From assembly GCA_018241425.1 (NCBI GenBank), contig JAFEDU010000002.1, positions 868,001 through 932,000 on the forward strand: a DNA stretch of 64,000 bases. The letters run 5' to 3'. Of this stretch, positions 52,865 through 62,136 are shown piece by piece; positions within the stretch are counted from its first letter, which is position 1; each line of letters starts with the position of its first letter. Both the position numbers and the translations under genes were made by a program. The notes below the pieces were generated by a model. That model worked only from the letters and a program-made list of their open reading frames with translations. It ran no database searches and was not told where the DNA came from. Origin of the DNA: Pseudomonadota bacterium. Lineage in GTDB: Bacteria; Pseudomonadota; Gammaproteobacteria; Steroidobacterales; Steroidobacteraceae.

Positions 52865-54370
52865 ATGCACGGTCTCCTGTCGATCCTAATCTGGTTGCCG
52901 ATCGCCGCGGGCGTGGTGGTGCTGCTCCTGGGCGACCGCTACGTCGCCCTGGTGCGGTGGCTCGCGCTCCTGGCGAGCCTTGCGACGCTGGCGCTGGCGG
53001 TGCCGCTGTGGATGCAGTTCGATGCGGGCACCGCGGCGCTGCAGTTCCCGGAGGCGCTGAGCTGGATCCCGCGCTTCAACGCCCAGTACGCCCTGGGCGT
53101 GGACGGCATCTCGATGCCGCTCATCGCGCTCACCGCCCTCATGACCGTACCGGTGATCATCGCGGCCTGGACGGTGATCGAGAAGCGCCCGGCGCAGTAC
53201 TTCGCGGCCTTCCTCATCATGGAAGGGCTCATGATCGGGGTGTTCTCGGCCACCGATGCGCTGCTCTTCTACTTCTTCTGGGAAGCGATGCTGATCCCGA
53301 TGTTCCTCATCATCGGCATCTGGGGCGGACCGCGGCGCGTCTACGCGACCCTGAAGTTCTTCCTGTACACCTTCCTCGGCTCGGTCTTCATGCTCGCCGC
53401 GCTCATCTACATGTACGTGAAGGGCGGCAGCTACGCGATCGAGCACCTGCAGGGGCTGCCGCTGACGATCGCCGAGCAGCGCTGGATCTTCGTCGCCTTC
53501 TTCCTCGCCTTCGCGGTGAAGGTGCCGATGTGGCCGGTGCATACCTGGCTCCCCGATGCCCACGTGGAGGCCCCGACCGGCGGCTCGGTCATCCTGGCGG
53601 CGATCATGCTGAAGATGGGTGGGTACGGGTTCCTGCGCTTCAGCCTGCCGATCACCCCGGATGCCAGCGCGGAGCTTGCGTTGCCGGTCATCGCGCTGTC
53701 CCTGATCGCGGTGGTGTACATCGGCTTCGTGGCGCTCGTGCAGCAGGACATGAAGAAGCTGATCGCCTATTCCTCGATCGCCCACATGGGCTTCGTCACC
53801 CTCGGCGCGTTCGTCATCTATGCCATCGTGCGCAACACCGGGCACACCGTGGGCACCGGGATGGCGCTCGATGGCGCCATGGTGCAGATGATTTCCCACG
53901 GCCTGATCTCCGGGGCGCTGTTCCTGTGCGTCGGCGTGCTGTACGACCGGGTGCACAGCCGCCAGATCGCCGACTACGGCGGGGTGATCAACACCATGCC
54001 GGTGTTCGCCGCCTTCATGGTGCTGTTCGCACTCGCGAACACCGGCTTGCCCGGTACCTCGGGCTTCGTGGGCGAGTTTCTCGTGATCATCGCCAGCTTC
54101 CGCGCGAGCTTCTGGTACGCCTTCCTCGCCGCCGTCACCCTGGTGCTCGGGGCGGCCTACACGCTGTGGCTGGTCAAGCGGGTGGTGTTCGGCCCGGTCA
54201 CCAGTCCCCGCGTGGCGGAACTGAAGGACGTAAACGGGCGCGAGTTCCTCGTGCTGGGGGTTCTGGCGCTCGTGGTGCTCCTCGTGGGGGTGTGGCCGGC
54301 ACCGCTCCTGAAGGTCATGCAGCCCACCATCCACCACCTGGTGAGCCAGGCGATCGCCACCAAGCTGTGA
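52865..54370 (+). CDS. nuoM: NADH-quinone oxidoreductase subunit M
   Basis: Antiporter-like proton-pumping subunit of 501 residues, about 14 helices. Typical motifs are FYFFWEAMLIPMFLIIGIWGG with the TM5 glutamate, KVPMWPVHTWLPDAHVEAPTGGSV with the TM7 lysine region, and QQDMKKLIAYSSIAHMGFV. ATG 52865 follows nuoL by 14 bp. Confidence 0.97.
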   Translation: MHGLLSILIWLPIAAGVVVLLLGDRYVALVRWLALLASLATLALAVPLWMQFDAGTAALQFPEALSWIPRFNAQYALGVDGISMPLIALTALMTVPVIIAAWTVIEKRPAQYFAAFLIMEGLMIGVFSATDALLFYFFWEAMLIPMFLIIGIWGGPRRVYATLKFFLYTFLGSVFMLAALIYMYVKGGSYAIEHLQGLPLTIAEQRWIFVAFFLAFAVKVPMWPVHTWLPDAHVEAPTGGSVILAAIMLKMGGYGFLRFSLPITPDASAELALPVIALSLIAVVYIGFVALVQQDMKKLIAYSSIAHMGFVTLGAFVIYAIVRNTGHTVGTGMALDGAMVQMISHGLISGALFLCVGVLYDRVHSRQIADYGGVINTMPVFAAFMVLFALANTGLPGTSGFVGEFLVIIASFRASFWYAFLAAVTLVLGAAYTLWLVKRVVFGPVTSPRVAELKDVNGREFLVLGVLALVVLLVGVWPAPLLKVMQPTIHHLVSQAIATKL

Positions 54371-54390
54371 ATGCAAGGTAAGTAGTCCCC

Positions 54391-55836
54391 ATGTCCGAAC
54401 CCGCCTTCCTGTGGTCGAGCCTGGCGCCGGCGATACCGGAGATCAGCCTCGTGGTGGCGATCTGCGCCGTGCTCCTGATAGACGTGTTCATGGGCGACCG
54501 GCGCACCGGGCTCACTTCCACGCTGACCCTGGTGGCGCTCGCCGTGTGCGCCGCGCTGACCGTGGAGTACGGCCACGTGATGGAGCGGGTGGTGCTGCTG
54601 AACGGCATGTACGTCGCCGACGAGCTCGCCTACGTGCTCAAGCTGGTCGGGTTCAGCGTGGTGGCCGTGGTGCTCCTTTACTCGCGCCGCTACCTCGTTG
54701 ACCACGGCATCCTGCGGGGGGAGTACTACGTGCTCGCCCTCACCGCGCTACTCGGGATCTTCGTGCTGGTGTCGGCCAACAGCCTACTCACCGTGTACCT
54801 CGGCGTGGAACTCCTCGCCCTGTCGGTCTACGCCATGGTGGCCTTCGACCGTGATAGCGGGGTCGCCGCCGAGTCGGCCATGAAGTACTTCGTGCTCGGG
54901 GCCATCGCCTCCGGGGCGCTGCTGTACGGCATGTCGCTCCTCTACGGGCTGGCCGGCACGCTCGACCTGGGCGAGCTGACCGCGCGCCTGGCATCGCCGT
55001 CCTCGCTCGGGGTCGTGATGGGGGTGGTGTTCGTGGTGGTGGCCGTCGCCTTCAAGCTCGGGGCAGTGCCGTTCCACATGTGGCTGCCGGACGTCTACGA
55101 GGGCGCCCCGACCAGCGTCACGCTCTTCATCGGCACGGTGCCCAAGATCGCCTACTTCGCGCTCGCCCTGCGGCTGCTCGCGGAAGGGCTCGCGGGCATG
55201 GCGCCGGAGTGGACGCAGATGCTGGCGCCGCTCGCGGTGCTGACCTTGGTGGTCGGCAACGTCGTGGCGCTGGTGCAGACGAACCTCAAGCGCATGCTCG
55301 CCTACTCGACCATTTCCAATGTCGGGTTCATCGTGCTCGGCTTCGTCGCCGGGACCCCCGATGGCTACGCGGCCGCGCTCTACTACACCCTCGTGTACGT
55401 GCTGGTGGCGCTGGGGTCCTTCGGCGTGATCCTGCTCGCCAGCCGCAAGGGTTTCGAGGCGGACCGGCTGGAGGACTACAAGGGCCTGTACCGCCGCGAC
55501 CCGCTGCTCGCGTTCGCCATGATGCTCCTCATGTTCTCAACCGCGGGCGTCCCGCCGCTGGTCGGGTTCTGGGCGAAGCTGCGCATATTCCAGGCGCTGT
55601 GGGAGACCCATCACCTGTACCTGGTGATCATCGCCGCCGCGATGTCGGTGGTCGGGGCGTTCTACTACCTGCGCGTCATCAAGCTCATGTACTTCGACGA
55701 GCCGGTCGCCGCCATACCGCCGGCCGTGGGCGGCGCCGGGGTGCGCCTGGTGCTCGGCCTCAATGCCGCGGCCGTGCTGGTGCTGGGGATCCTCCCAGGG
55801 CCGCTCCTCAACCTGTGCGCCCGCGTGCTGCACTGA
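54391..55836 (+). CDS. nuoN: NADH-quinone oxidoreductase subunit N
   Basis: The third antiporter-like subunit, 481 residues. Motifs: YLGVELLALSVYAMVAFDRDS with the TM5 glutamate, FKLGAVPFHMWLPDVYEGAPTSVT, and QTNLKRMLAYSTISNVGFIVLGF. Last gene of the nuo operon; a GC-rich hairpin follows. Confidence 0.97.
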   Translation: MSEPAFLWSSLAPAIPEISLVVAICAVLLIDVFMGDRRTGLTSTLTLVALAVCAALTVEYGHVMERVVLLNGMYVADELAYVLKLVGFSVVAVVLLYSRRYLVDHGILRGEYYVLALTALLGIFVLVSANSLLTVYLGVELLALSVYAMVAFDRDSGVAAESAMKYFVLGAIASGALLYGMSLLYGLAGTLDLGELTARLASPSSLGVVMGVVFVVVAVAFKLGAVPFHMWLPDVYEGAPTSVTLFIGTVPKIAYFALALRLLAEGLAGMAPEWTQMLAPLAVLTLVVGNVVALVQTNLKRMLAYSTISNVGFIVLGFVAGTPDGYAAALYYTLVYVLVALGSFGVILLASRKGFEADRLEDYKGLYRRDPLLAFAMMLLMFSTAGVPPLVGFWAKLRIFQALWETHHLYLVIIAAAMSVVGAFYYLRVIKLMYFDEPVAAIPPAVGGAGVRLVLGLNAAAVLVLGILPGPLLNLCARVLH

Positions 55837-55848
55837 TATTTCAGGAAA

Positions 55849-55866
55849 CCCGGCGCCGCCGCCGGG
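55849..55866. terminator. Hairpin after nuoN
   Basis: CCCGGCG (55849-55855) and CGCCGGG (55860-55866) form a 7-bp stem with a CCGC loop 12 nt after the nuoN stop. No T-run follows, and the next gene starts 14 nt later, so termination may be partial. Confidence 0.35.
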
Positions 55867-55880
55867 GTCATAACGATCCC

Positions 55881-56954
55881 ATGACCAACCGCACCGTTCT
55901 CGTGCTCACGAGCTGCCTGTTCGCGCTCCTCGGCGCGGCCGTGGCGCAGGCGCGCCCCCAGTACGCACTCGGCCGCGTGATCCCGCTGCCCGGCGAGGGC
56001 GGCTGGGACTACCTGACCTACGAACCCGTGCAGGCGCGGCTGTACATCGCACACGGCACGCGCGTCGAGGTGATCGATACCCGGCGCATGACCCGCATCG
56101 GGGCCGTCAACGGGATCAGTGGTGCGCACGGCATCGTCGCGGTGCCGGCCCTCAAGCGCGGCTTCGTCGCCTCGGGCGCCAACGACAGCGTGGTGATCTT
56201 CGACCTGGCCACGCTCGGCACGGTCGGGGAAGTCAAGGCCACCGGGGGCGGCCCGGATGCCCTGGCTTACGATGCCGGCACGCAGCGGGTGTTCAGCTTC
56301 AACGGCCGCGGCCGCAACGTCACCGTGATCGATGCAGCGGCCGGCACCGTGGCGGGCACCATCGCGCTCGATGCCCGGCCGGAGTTCGCCACCGCCGACG
56401 GGGCGGGACACGTCTACGTGAACCTCGAGGACAAGAACAGCGTCGCGGTGATCGATGCGGCGACGCTCGCGGTTACCGCCGTGTGGCAGCTGCCCGGGTG
56501 CGACTCCCCGAGCGGACTTGCCCTCAATGCGCGCGAAGGCGAGCTCTTCAGCGTGTGCGACAACAAGGTCATGGTGGTGACGGATGTGCGCACCGGGGCA
56601 TCGCTCGGCACCGCGCCGATCGGGGGCGGGGCCGATGCGGCCGGCTACGACCCGGATGCACGCCTGGCGTTCGCCTCCTGCGGCGAGGGCGTCGTGACGG
56701 CCGTAGCCCTGGACCGGGAGCGCCGCCCGCTGGTGGCACAGACGGTGACGACCCAGAAGGGTGCCCGTACCATGGCGCTCGACCCGCGCACGCACCGGCT
56801 GTTCCTGGTCACCGCGGACTTCGGTCCCCCGCCGGCGCCCACCGCCGAGCATCCGCGCCCGCGTCCCAGCATCCTGCCGGACACGTTCCGGCTCCTGGTG
56901 ATCGATCCGCATCGCCAGAAGTTCACGACCACCGCCGAAGGGAGAAGCCCATGA
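55881..56954 (+). CDS. Exported beta-propeller protein (YncE-like)
   Basis: A 357-residue secreted protein: a signal peptide ending in AVAQA-R (about residue 26) precedes repeated propeller blades with the recurring pattern V-x-V-I-D-x-x-T (for example VEVIDTRRM, VVIFDLATL, VTVIDAAAG, VAVIDAATL). Such repeats are typical of YVTN/YncE proteins; their role is usually unknown binding in the periplasm. The last residues overlap the start of the following M20 peptidase gene by four bases, so the two are expressed together. Confidence 0.8.
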   Translation: MTNRTVLVLTSCLFALLGAAVAQARPQYALGRVIPLPGEGGWDYLTYEPVQARLYIAHGTRVEVIDTRRMTRIGAVNGISGAHGIVAVPALKRGFVASGANDSVVIFDLATLGTVGEVKATGGGPDALAYDAGTQRVFSFNGRGRNVTVIDAAAGTVAGTIALDARPEFATADGAGHVYVNLEDKNSVAVIDAATLAVTAVWQLPGCDSPSGLALNAREGELFSVCDNKVMVVTDVRTGASLGTAPIGGGADAAGYDPDARLAFASCGEGVVTAVALDRERRPLVAQTVTTQKGARTMALDPRTHRLFLVTADFGPPPAPTAEHPRPRPSILPDTFRLLVIDPHRQKFTTTAEGRSP

Positions 56955-58393
56955 AGATCCGTCTTGCCATCCGCCTGCTCGCCGCCACCTGCGCCGGCCT
57001 TGCCGCCGCCGGAGCCCTGGCCGCCGACAGCGCCGCGGACGAGGCCTCCAACAAGCTGGCGCGCGAGATCTTCCGCGAGCTCATCGAGATCAACACGACC
57101 GACTCGGTGGGCGACGTCACCGCGAGCGCCACGGCGATGGCGAAGCGCTTCCGGGACGCCGGCTTCCCCGCCGCGGACGTCGTGATCATCGGAGGGCCCA
57201 ACGAGAAGAAGAAGAACCTGGTCGTGCGCCTGCACGGTACCGGCAAGCACAAGCCGGTGCTCCTCAACGGCCACCTGGACGTGGTTGAAGCGCACCGCGA
57301 GGACTGGACCACCGACCCGTTCAAGCTCGTCGAGAAGGACGGGTTCTTCTACGGCCGCGGCTCCTCGGACATGAAGGACGACGACGCCATCATGGTGGCG
57401 ACGCTCCTGCGCATGAAGCAGGAGGGCTACAAGCCCAACCGCGATATCATCCTCGCGCTCACCGCGGACGAGGAGGGTGGCTGCTGCAACGGCGTGGACT
57501 GGCTCGTCAAGAACCGCCGTGACCTGGTGGACGCCGAGTTTGTGATCAACACCGACGGCTGGTCGGTGATGAGCGAGAAGGGTGTGCCGAAAATGTTCAC
57601 GCTGGGGGCCACCGAGAAGGTTTACGGCGATTACCAGCTGAGCGTCACCAACCGCGGCGGCCACAGCTCAGAGCCGCGGCCCGACAACGCCATCTACCAG
57701 CTCGCCGAGGCGCTGCTCCGGGTCGCGAAGTACCAGTTCCCGATGGAGCTCAACAACGTGACGCGCGCCTACTTCGAGCGGCTCGCCACGACCTCCACTC
57801 CGGAGCGCGCCGCCGACATCCGCGGCATCCTGAAGGATCCGCCCGACCCGCAGGCCGTGGCGAACCTGTCCAAAGACCCGTCCCAGAACGGGGTGATGCG
57901 CACCAACTGCGTGGCGACCCGCGTGGACGGGGGGCATGCCAACAACGCCCTGCCGCAGCGCGCCACCGCGAATATCAACTGCCGCGTCCTCCCGGGCCAC
58001 TCCCTGGAGGAGGTCCGCCAGGACATCATCCGCGTGGTCGCAGACCCCGAGGTCACGGTGCGCTTCGTGGCCGACAACGGCCAGGTGAGTGACGTCGCGC
58101 CGGAGCGCCGCGGCTACCCGCCGCCGCCCCTGAGCCCGGCCGTGGTGAAGCCCCTCAATGCCGTGGTCGCGCAGATGTGGCCGGGCGTGCCGGTGCTTCC
58201 GTACATGGACGCGGGCGCCTCGGATGCGATCTACACCAACGCTGCGGGCATGCCGACCTACGGCATTACGGGGATCGCGATCGACACCGACGACGTGCGG
58301 GCGCACGGGCGCGACGAGCGGGTGGGCGTGGAGTCCTTCAACAAGGGCAACGTGTTCTTCTACCGCTACATGAAGGCGCTGACCTCGCAGTAG
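56951..58393 (+). CDS. Exported M20-family zinc peptidase/hydrolase
   Basis: A 480-residue protein with a signal peptide (cleavage after GALAA, about residue 25) and the M20 fold. Metal-site motifs: LLNGHLDVVEA with the first His/Asp pair, GRGSSDMKDDDA bridging aspartate, and TADEEGG with the catalytic and metal-binding glutamates. A dimerisation (lid) domain covers about 230-360, with NRGGHSSEPRPDNAIY. The C-terminal YGITGIAIDTDDVRAHGRDERVGVES-type histidine region is complete. Substrate is probably a peptide or acylated amino acid; the coupling to a YncE-like protein gives no further clue. Confidence 0.87.
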   Translation: MKIRLAIRLLAATCAGLAAAGALAADSAADEASNKLAREIFRELIEINTTDSVGDVTASATAMAKRFRDAGFPAADVVIIGGPNEKKKNLVVRLHGTGKHKPVLLNGHLDVVEAHREDWTTDPFKLVEKDGFFYGRGSSDMKDDDAIMVATLLRMKQEGYKPNRDIILALTADEEGGCCNGVDWLVKNRRDLVDAEFVINTDGWSVMSEKGVPKMFTLGATEKVYGDYQLSVTNRGGHSSEPRPDNAIYQLAEALLRVAKYQFPMELNNVTRAYFERLATTSTPERAADIRGILKDPPDPQAVANLSKDPSQNGVMRTNCVATRVDGGHANNALPQRATANINCRVLPGHSLEEVRQDIIRVVADPEVTVRFVADNGQVSDVAPERRGYPPPPLSPAVVKPLNAVVAQMWPGVPVLPYMDAGASDAIYTNAAGMPTYGITGIAIDTDDVRAHGRDERVGVESFNKGNVFFYRYMKALTSQ

Positions 58394-58402
58394 CGGGTGC
58401 CC

Positions 58403-58891
58403 TCAGCCCATGCGGCGCGAGATCACCAGCACGGCGATGAACACGATCGCAATGTTGAGCCCCCACCACAGCAGCTGACTGTGCACGCCGGTACCGCCGG
58501 CGTGCGCATCGGCGCCGGGCGCCGCGGCATGCTCGACCGGCAGCCGGGCGCTCAGGAGTTCGCGGATCCCGTCGTGACTCACCGTCACGTCCAGCTGCAC
58601 CGCCGGCGCGGTGCCGGTCGCGGGCAGCTCGACCCGCAGCGTGCCATCGGCCCGGGCGCTCGCCGGCAGCTCCCGGCCGTCGACGGCGATGCTCACCTCG
58701 GCGGGGTCGACCGCAGCGCCGCCCGCACCGCGGACCCGCAGGATGAGTGCACCGGGCATGCTGGCACCCTCGAGGCTCAGCTGCGCAGAATGCGCCAGCG
58801 GCGCGGGAATCGGTTCGACCGGCCCTGCGTGCGGCGCCACAGCCGTGGCCGCCACCAGCACCACTGCCTGCCATGCGCTGAAGATCTTCAC
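58403..58891 (-). CDS. Membrane-anchored exported protein of unknown function
   Basis: A 162-residue protein with an N-terminal signal sequence (about 1-21), a soluble beta-rich segment (about 35-115, with regularly alternating strands such as GALILRVRGAGG and TLRVELPATG), an Ala/His/Gly linker, and a C-terminal transmembrane helix (about 138-157) ending in SRRMG. The middle resembles an immunoglobulin-like or YtkA/CopC-like domain in outline only. It lies 34 bp downstream of the MarR gene on the same strand and may be co-transcribed. Confidence 0.6.
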   Translation of the reverse strand: MKIFSAWQAVVLVAATAVAPHAGPVEPIPAPLAHSAQLSLEGASMPGALILRVRGAGGAAVDPAEVSIAVDGRELPASARADGTLRVELPATGTAPAVQLDVTVSHDGIRELLSARLPVEHAAAPGADAHAGGTGVHSQLLWWGLNIAIVFIAVLVISRRMG

Positions 58892-58925
58892 GCCGCGAAT
58901 GGTAGCAGTTCGTCCGGCGGCCGCC

Positions 58926-59381
58926 TCACAGCTTCAGGTGCTCTTCCAGGGTGGTGAGGGCGCCCAGGAAAGCGCGCCGCTCCGGGACGCTGAGGCAGGC
59001 GAGCAGCTGCTCCTCGCGCTCGAGCGCCAGGGGCACCAGCTGCGCATACAGGCGCCGGCCGGCAGCCGAGAGCTTGAGCGGCTTCTCGCGCCGGTCGGCA
59101 TCCCCGTCCTCGCGCTCGATCAGGCCGCGATCGCGCAGCGCGGCGATCGCGCGGCTGACGCGGGTCTTGTGCATGCGGGTGCTCTCGGCCACGAACTGCG
59201 CGGTGCAGCTGCGCTCGTGGCCGACGGTGGCCATGACGCGCCACTCGGGGATCTCGAGGGCGAAGCGCCCACGGTAGATGGCGGCGAGGTGCTCGCTCAC
59301 GGCCACCGCCAGGCGGTTAAGGCGAAACGGCACGAAGGCCGGCAGGCGCAGCCGGGAGCGCTCGGAGTTGCGGGCGGTCAC
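58926..59381 (-). CDS. MarR-family transcriptional regulator next to hmgA
   Basis: A 151-residue winged-helix regulator. The recognition region is TRMHKTRVSRAIAALRDRGLIERE and the wing DGDADRREKPLKLSAAG, as in MarR proteins that respond to aromatic acids. It starts at GTG 59379-59381 and is divergent from hmgA, with an inverted repeat between them, so it is a good candidate for an HmgR-like repressor of homogentisate catabolism. The ligand is inferred from context only. Confidence 0.88.
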   Translation of the reverse strand: MTARNSERSRLRLPAFVPFRLNRLAVAVSEHLAAIYRGRFALEIPEWRVMATVGHERSCTAQFVAESTRMHKTRVSRAIAALRDRGLIEREDGDADRREKPLKLSAAGRRLYAQLVPLALEREEQLLACLSVPERRAFLGALTTLEEHLKL

Positions 59382-59399
59382 CTTGAGCTATCCCCATAA

Positions 59400-59415
59400 G
59401 GTTGCGTGTGCAACC
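59400..59415. promoter_or_regulatory. Palindromic operator candidate of the MarR regulator
   Basis: GGTTGC (59400-59405), GTGT and GCAACC (59410-59415) form a perfect 6-bp inverted repeat with 4-bp spacer, of the TTGC-N4-GCAA type bound by many MarR proteins. It overlaps the -35 element of the hmgA promoter and lies 18 bp from the regulator's own start. Confidence 0.6.
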
Positions 59416-59430
59416 GTTTGCCGACATTAT
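59402..59430 (+). promoter_or_regulatory. hmgA promoter
   Basis: TTGCGT (59402-59407), a 17-nt spacer and CATTAT (59425-59430) make a moderate sigma-70 promoter, giving a leader of about 25 nt before hmgA. The -35 element lies inside the palindrome at 59400-59415, which fits repression. Confidence 0.45.
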
Positions 59431-59462
59431 AGGCGCCCGCGACCGCCGCCGGGAGCCACTGT

Positions 59463-60803
59463 ATGACCACCCTCGCCAACGCGGCCGCCGCACCGCGCTA
59501 CCTGAGCGGCTTCGGCAACCACTTTGCCACCGAGGCGCTGCCGGGTGTGTTGCCCGAGGGACGCAACTCGCCGCAGCGCGTCGCCTATGGACTGTACGCC
59601 GAACAGCTCTCCGGGACTGCATTCACCGCGCCGCGCGCGGCCAACCGCCGCAGCTGGCTGTACCGTATCCGGCCGTCGGCGCAGTACGGGGCGTTCCGTC
59701 CCGCCCCGGCGGGCGCGCTCGTGGCGCGCTTCGATGAGGCCTCACTGACGCCGAACCGGCTGCGCTGGAGCCCGCCGCCGCTGCCGCGCGCCGCGCGCGA
59801 CTTCATCGCGGGCCTGGCCGCGCTCGGGGGCAACGGGTCCCCGCAGTCCCACACCGGCTGCACGCTCTACTGGTACGCCGCCAACCGCGCGATGACGCGC
59901 CGGTACTTCTACGACGCGGACGGTGAGCTGCTGATCGTCCCCCAGCAGGGGAGGCTGCGGCTCGTGACCGAGTTCGGGGTGCTCGAGGTCGGGCCGCTCC
60001 AGATCGCCGTCATCCCGCGCGGCGTGCGCCTGCGGGTCGAGGTGCCGGACGGCGCTGCGCGAGGCTACGTGTGCGAGAACTTCGGGGCGCCGCTCCGGCT
60101 CCCGGACCTGGGTCCCATCGGCTCGAACGGCCTTGCGAACCCGCGCGACTTCGAGAGCCCGGTGGCCGCCTTCGAGGACCGCGCCGGTCGCTTCGAGCTG
60201 CTCACCAAGTTCAACGGCCGCCTGTGGACGGCGCCGATCGGCCACTCGCCCCTGGATGTGGTCGCCTGGCATGGCAACTACGCCCCGTACCGCTATGACC
60301 TGCGGCGCTTCAACACCATGGGCTCGGTGAGCTACGACCATCCCGACCCGTCGATCTTCCTCGTGCTGCAGTCGGTGAGCGACACCCCGGGGGTCGACAA
60401 CCTCGACTTCGTGATCTTCCCGCCGCGCTGGCTCGCGATGCAGGACACCTTCCGGCCGCCCTGGTTCCACCGCAATGTCGCGAGCGAGTTCATGGGGCTC
60501 ATCAAGGGGGTCTATGACGCGAAAGCGCAGGGGTTCGAGCCCGGCGGGGTGTCCCTCCACAACTGCATGAGCGGCCACGGTCCGGACGCGGTGACCTTCG
60601 AGCGCGCCAGTGCGGCCGATACCACCCAGCCTGCGCATCTCGAGGGGACCATGGCGTTCATGTTCGAGACCCGTGCCGTGATCCAGCCGACGCGCTATGC
60701 ACTGAAGAGCCCGCAGCTGCAGCGCGACTACGATGGGGTCTGGCGGGAACTCACGAGTCACTTCTCCGGGGCCGGACGTTCCCCGGGGCGACGCGGCCGG
60801 TGA
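59463..60803 (+). CDS. hmgA: Homogentisate 1,2-dioxygenase
   Basis: Opens the ring of homogentisate to maleylacetoacetate in tyrosine/phenylalanine catabolism, using Fe(II). The 446-residue protein shows [26 protein letters not shown] at the N-terminus and the metal-site region [23 protein letters not shown], then [15 protein letters not shown] with the later histidines. GGGAG precedes the ATG at 59463. Overlaps fahA by four bases. Confidence 0.97.
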   Translation: MTTLANAAAAPRYLSGFGNHFATEALPGVLPEGRNSPQRVAYGLYAEQLSGTAFTAPRAANRRSWLYRIRPSAQYGAFRPAPAGALVARFDEASLTPNRLRWSPPPLPRAARDFIAGLAALGGNGSPQSHTGCTLYWYAANRAMTRRYFYDADGELLIVPQQGRLRLVTEFGVLEVGPLQIAVIPRGVRLRVEVPDGAARGYVCENFGAPLRLPDLGPIGSNGLANPRDFESPVAAFEDRAGRFELLTKFNGRLWTAPIGHSPLDVVAWHGNYAPYRYDLRRFNTMGSVSYDHPDPSIFLVLQSVSDTPGVDNLDFVIFPPRWLAMQDTFRPPWFHRNVASEFMGLIKGVYDAKAQGFEPGGVSLHNCMSGHGPDAVTFERASAADTTQPAHLEGTMAFMFETRAVIQPTRYALKSPQLQRDYDGVWRELTSHFSGAGRSPGRRGR

Positions 60804-62122
60804 GTCCCGTGGGCGCTACCGATGCCACCCACGATCCCGCGCTCGAGAGCTGGGTCCCTTCCGCCAACGCGCCGGGGGACTTCCCGCTGCAGAACCTGCC
60901 GTTCGGGGTGTTCCGTCGCAAGGGCACGTCCGAGGAGTTCCGCGGCGGCGTTGCGATCGGGGACCAGGTGCTGGACCTTGCCGCGCTTGCGGCACGTACT
61001 CCGTTCACCGGCCCCGCTGCCGCAGGACTGGCACTCGCCGCGCAGCCGTCCCTGAATGCCCTCATGGGCGCCGGTGCCGCGCCGCGACGCGCGCTGCGCG
61101 TGGCGCTGTCGCAGGCGCTGCGCCGCGGCGCACCGCTTGCCGCGGCCGCGGACTGCCTGCTCGTGCCGCAGGCGCACGCCGAGCTCGACATGCCGGCGCG
61201 GGTAGGGGACTTCACCGACTTCTACGCCTCGATCCATCACGCCACGGCCGTGGGTCGGCTGTTCCGGCCCGACAACCCGCTGCTGCCGAACTACAAGTGG
61301 ATCCCGATCGCCTATCACGGGCGCGCCTCCTCGATCCGCGTGTCCGGGGTCGACTTCCCCCGGCCCCGCGGGCAGCTCAAACCTGCGGGCGATGCGCCGC
61401 CGGTGCTCGGTGCCACGCAGCGCCTGGACTACGAGCTGGAGCTCGGGGTGTATGTCGGAGCCGGGAGCATCCCCGGGGCCGCGGTACCGCTGCGTGAGGC
61501 CGAGGACCACCTCTTTGGCATGTGCCTCCTCAACGACTGGTCGGCACGCGACGTGCAGGCCTGGGAATACCAGCCGCTCGGGCCGTTCCTCGCCAAGAAC
61601 TTCGCCACGACCGTCTCGCCCTGGGTCGTGACGCTCGAGGCGCTGGCCCCGTTTCGCACCGCGCTGCGCCGCCCGGACGGCGAGCCCGCGCCGCTGCCGT
61701 ACCTCGACGGGCCGGAGAATCGCAGCGGGGCGTTCGACATCGGTCTCGAGGTGTGGCTCGAGACGGCGACCATGCGCCGCGCCGGGCGTCCCGCGGTACG
61801 CCTTTCGCACAGCAGCTTCGCGGACTCCTGGTGGACGGCGGCGCAGATGCTCACGCACCACAGCGTCAACGGCTGCAAGCTGAGGCCGGGGGACCTCCTG
61901 GGCACGGGCACGCAGTCCGGGCCGGCGCCGCAGGAGGCCGGTTCGCTCCTGGAACTCACCCGCGGCGGCCGCGAGCCCCTGGAGCTCGGGGACGGCGAGT
62001 CACGGACCTTCCTTGAGGACGGCGACCGGGTGATCCTGCGTGGCGGTTGCGAGCGCCCGGGGGTGCGCCACATCGGGTTCGGTGAGGCTTCTGCGACGGT
62101 GCTGCCCGCGCTCCCGGCCTGA
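60800..62122 (+). CDS. fahA: Fumarylacetoacetase
   Basis: Cleaves fumarylacetoacetate to fumarate and acetoacetate, the last step after homogentisate. The 440-residue protein has the N-terminal FAH domain ([10 protein letters not shown]) and the catalytic domain with [33 protein letters not shown] metal-binding glutamates, and [28 protein letters not shown] 60800 overlaps the hmgA stop. The maleylacetoacetate isomerase gene, needed between the two steps, is not in the window. Confidence 0.96.
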   Translation: MSPVGATDATHDPALESWVPSANAPGDFPLQNLPFGVFRRKGTSEEFRGGVAIGDQVLDLAALAARTPFTGPAAAGLALAAQPSLNALMGAGAAPRRALRVALSQALRRGAPLAAAADCLLVPQAHAELDMPARVGDFTDFYASIHHATAVGRLFRPDNPLLPNYKWIPIAYHGRASSIRVSGVDFPRPRGQLKPAGDAPPVLGATQRLDYELELGVYVGAGSIPGAAVPLREAEDHLFGMCLLNDWSARDVQAWEYQPLGPFLAKNFATTVSPWVVTLEALAPFRTALRRPDGEPAPLPYLDGPENRSGAFDIGLEVWLETATMRRAGRPAVRLSHSSFADSWWTAAQMLTHHSVNGCKLRPGDLLGTGTQSGPAPQEAGSLLELTRGGREPLELGDGESRTFLEDGDRVILRGGCERPGVRHIGFGEASATVLPALPA

Positions 62123-62136
62123 TAGGCTTGTCGCCG

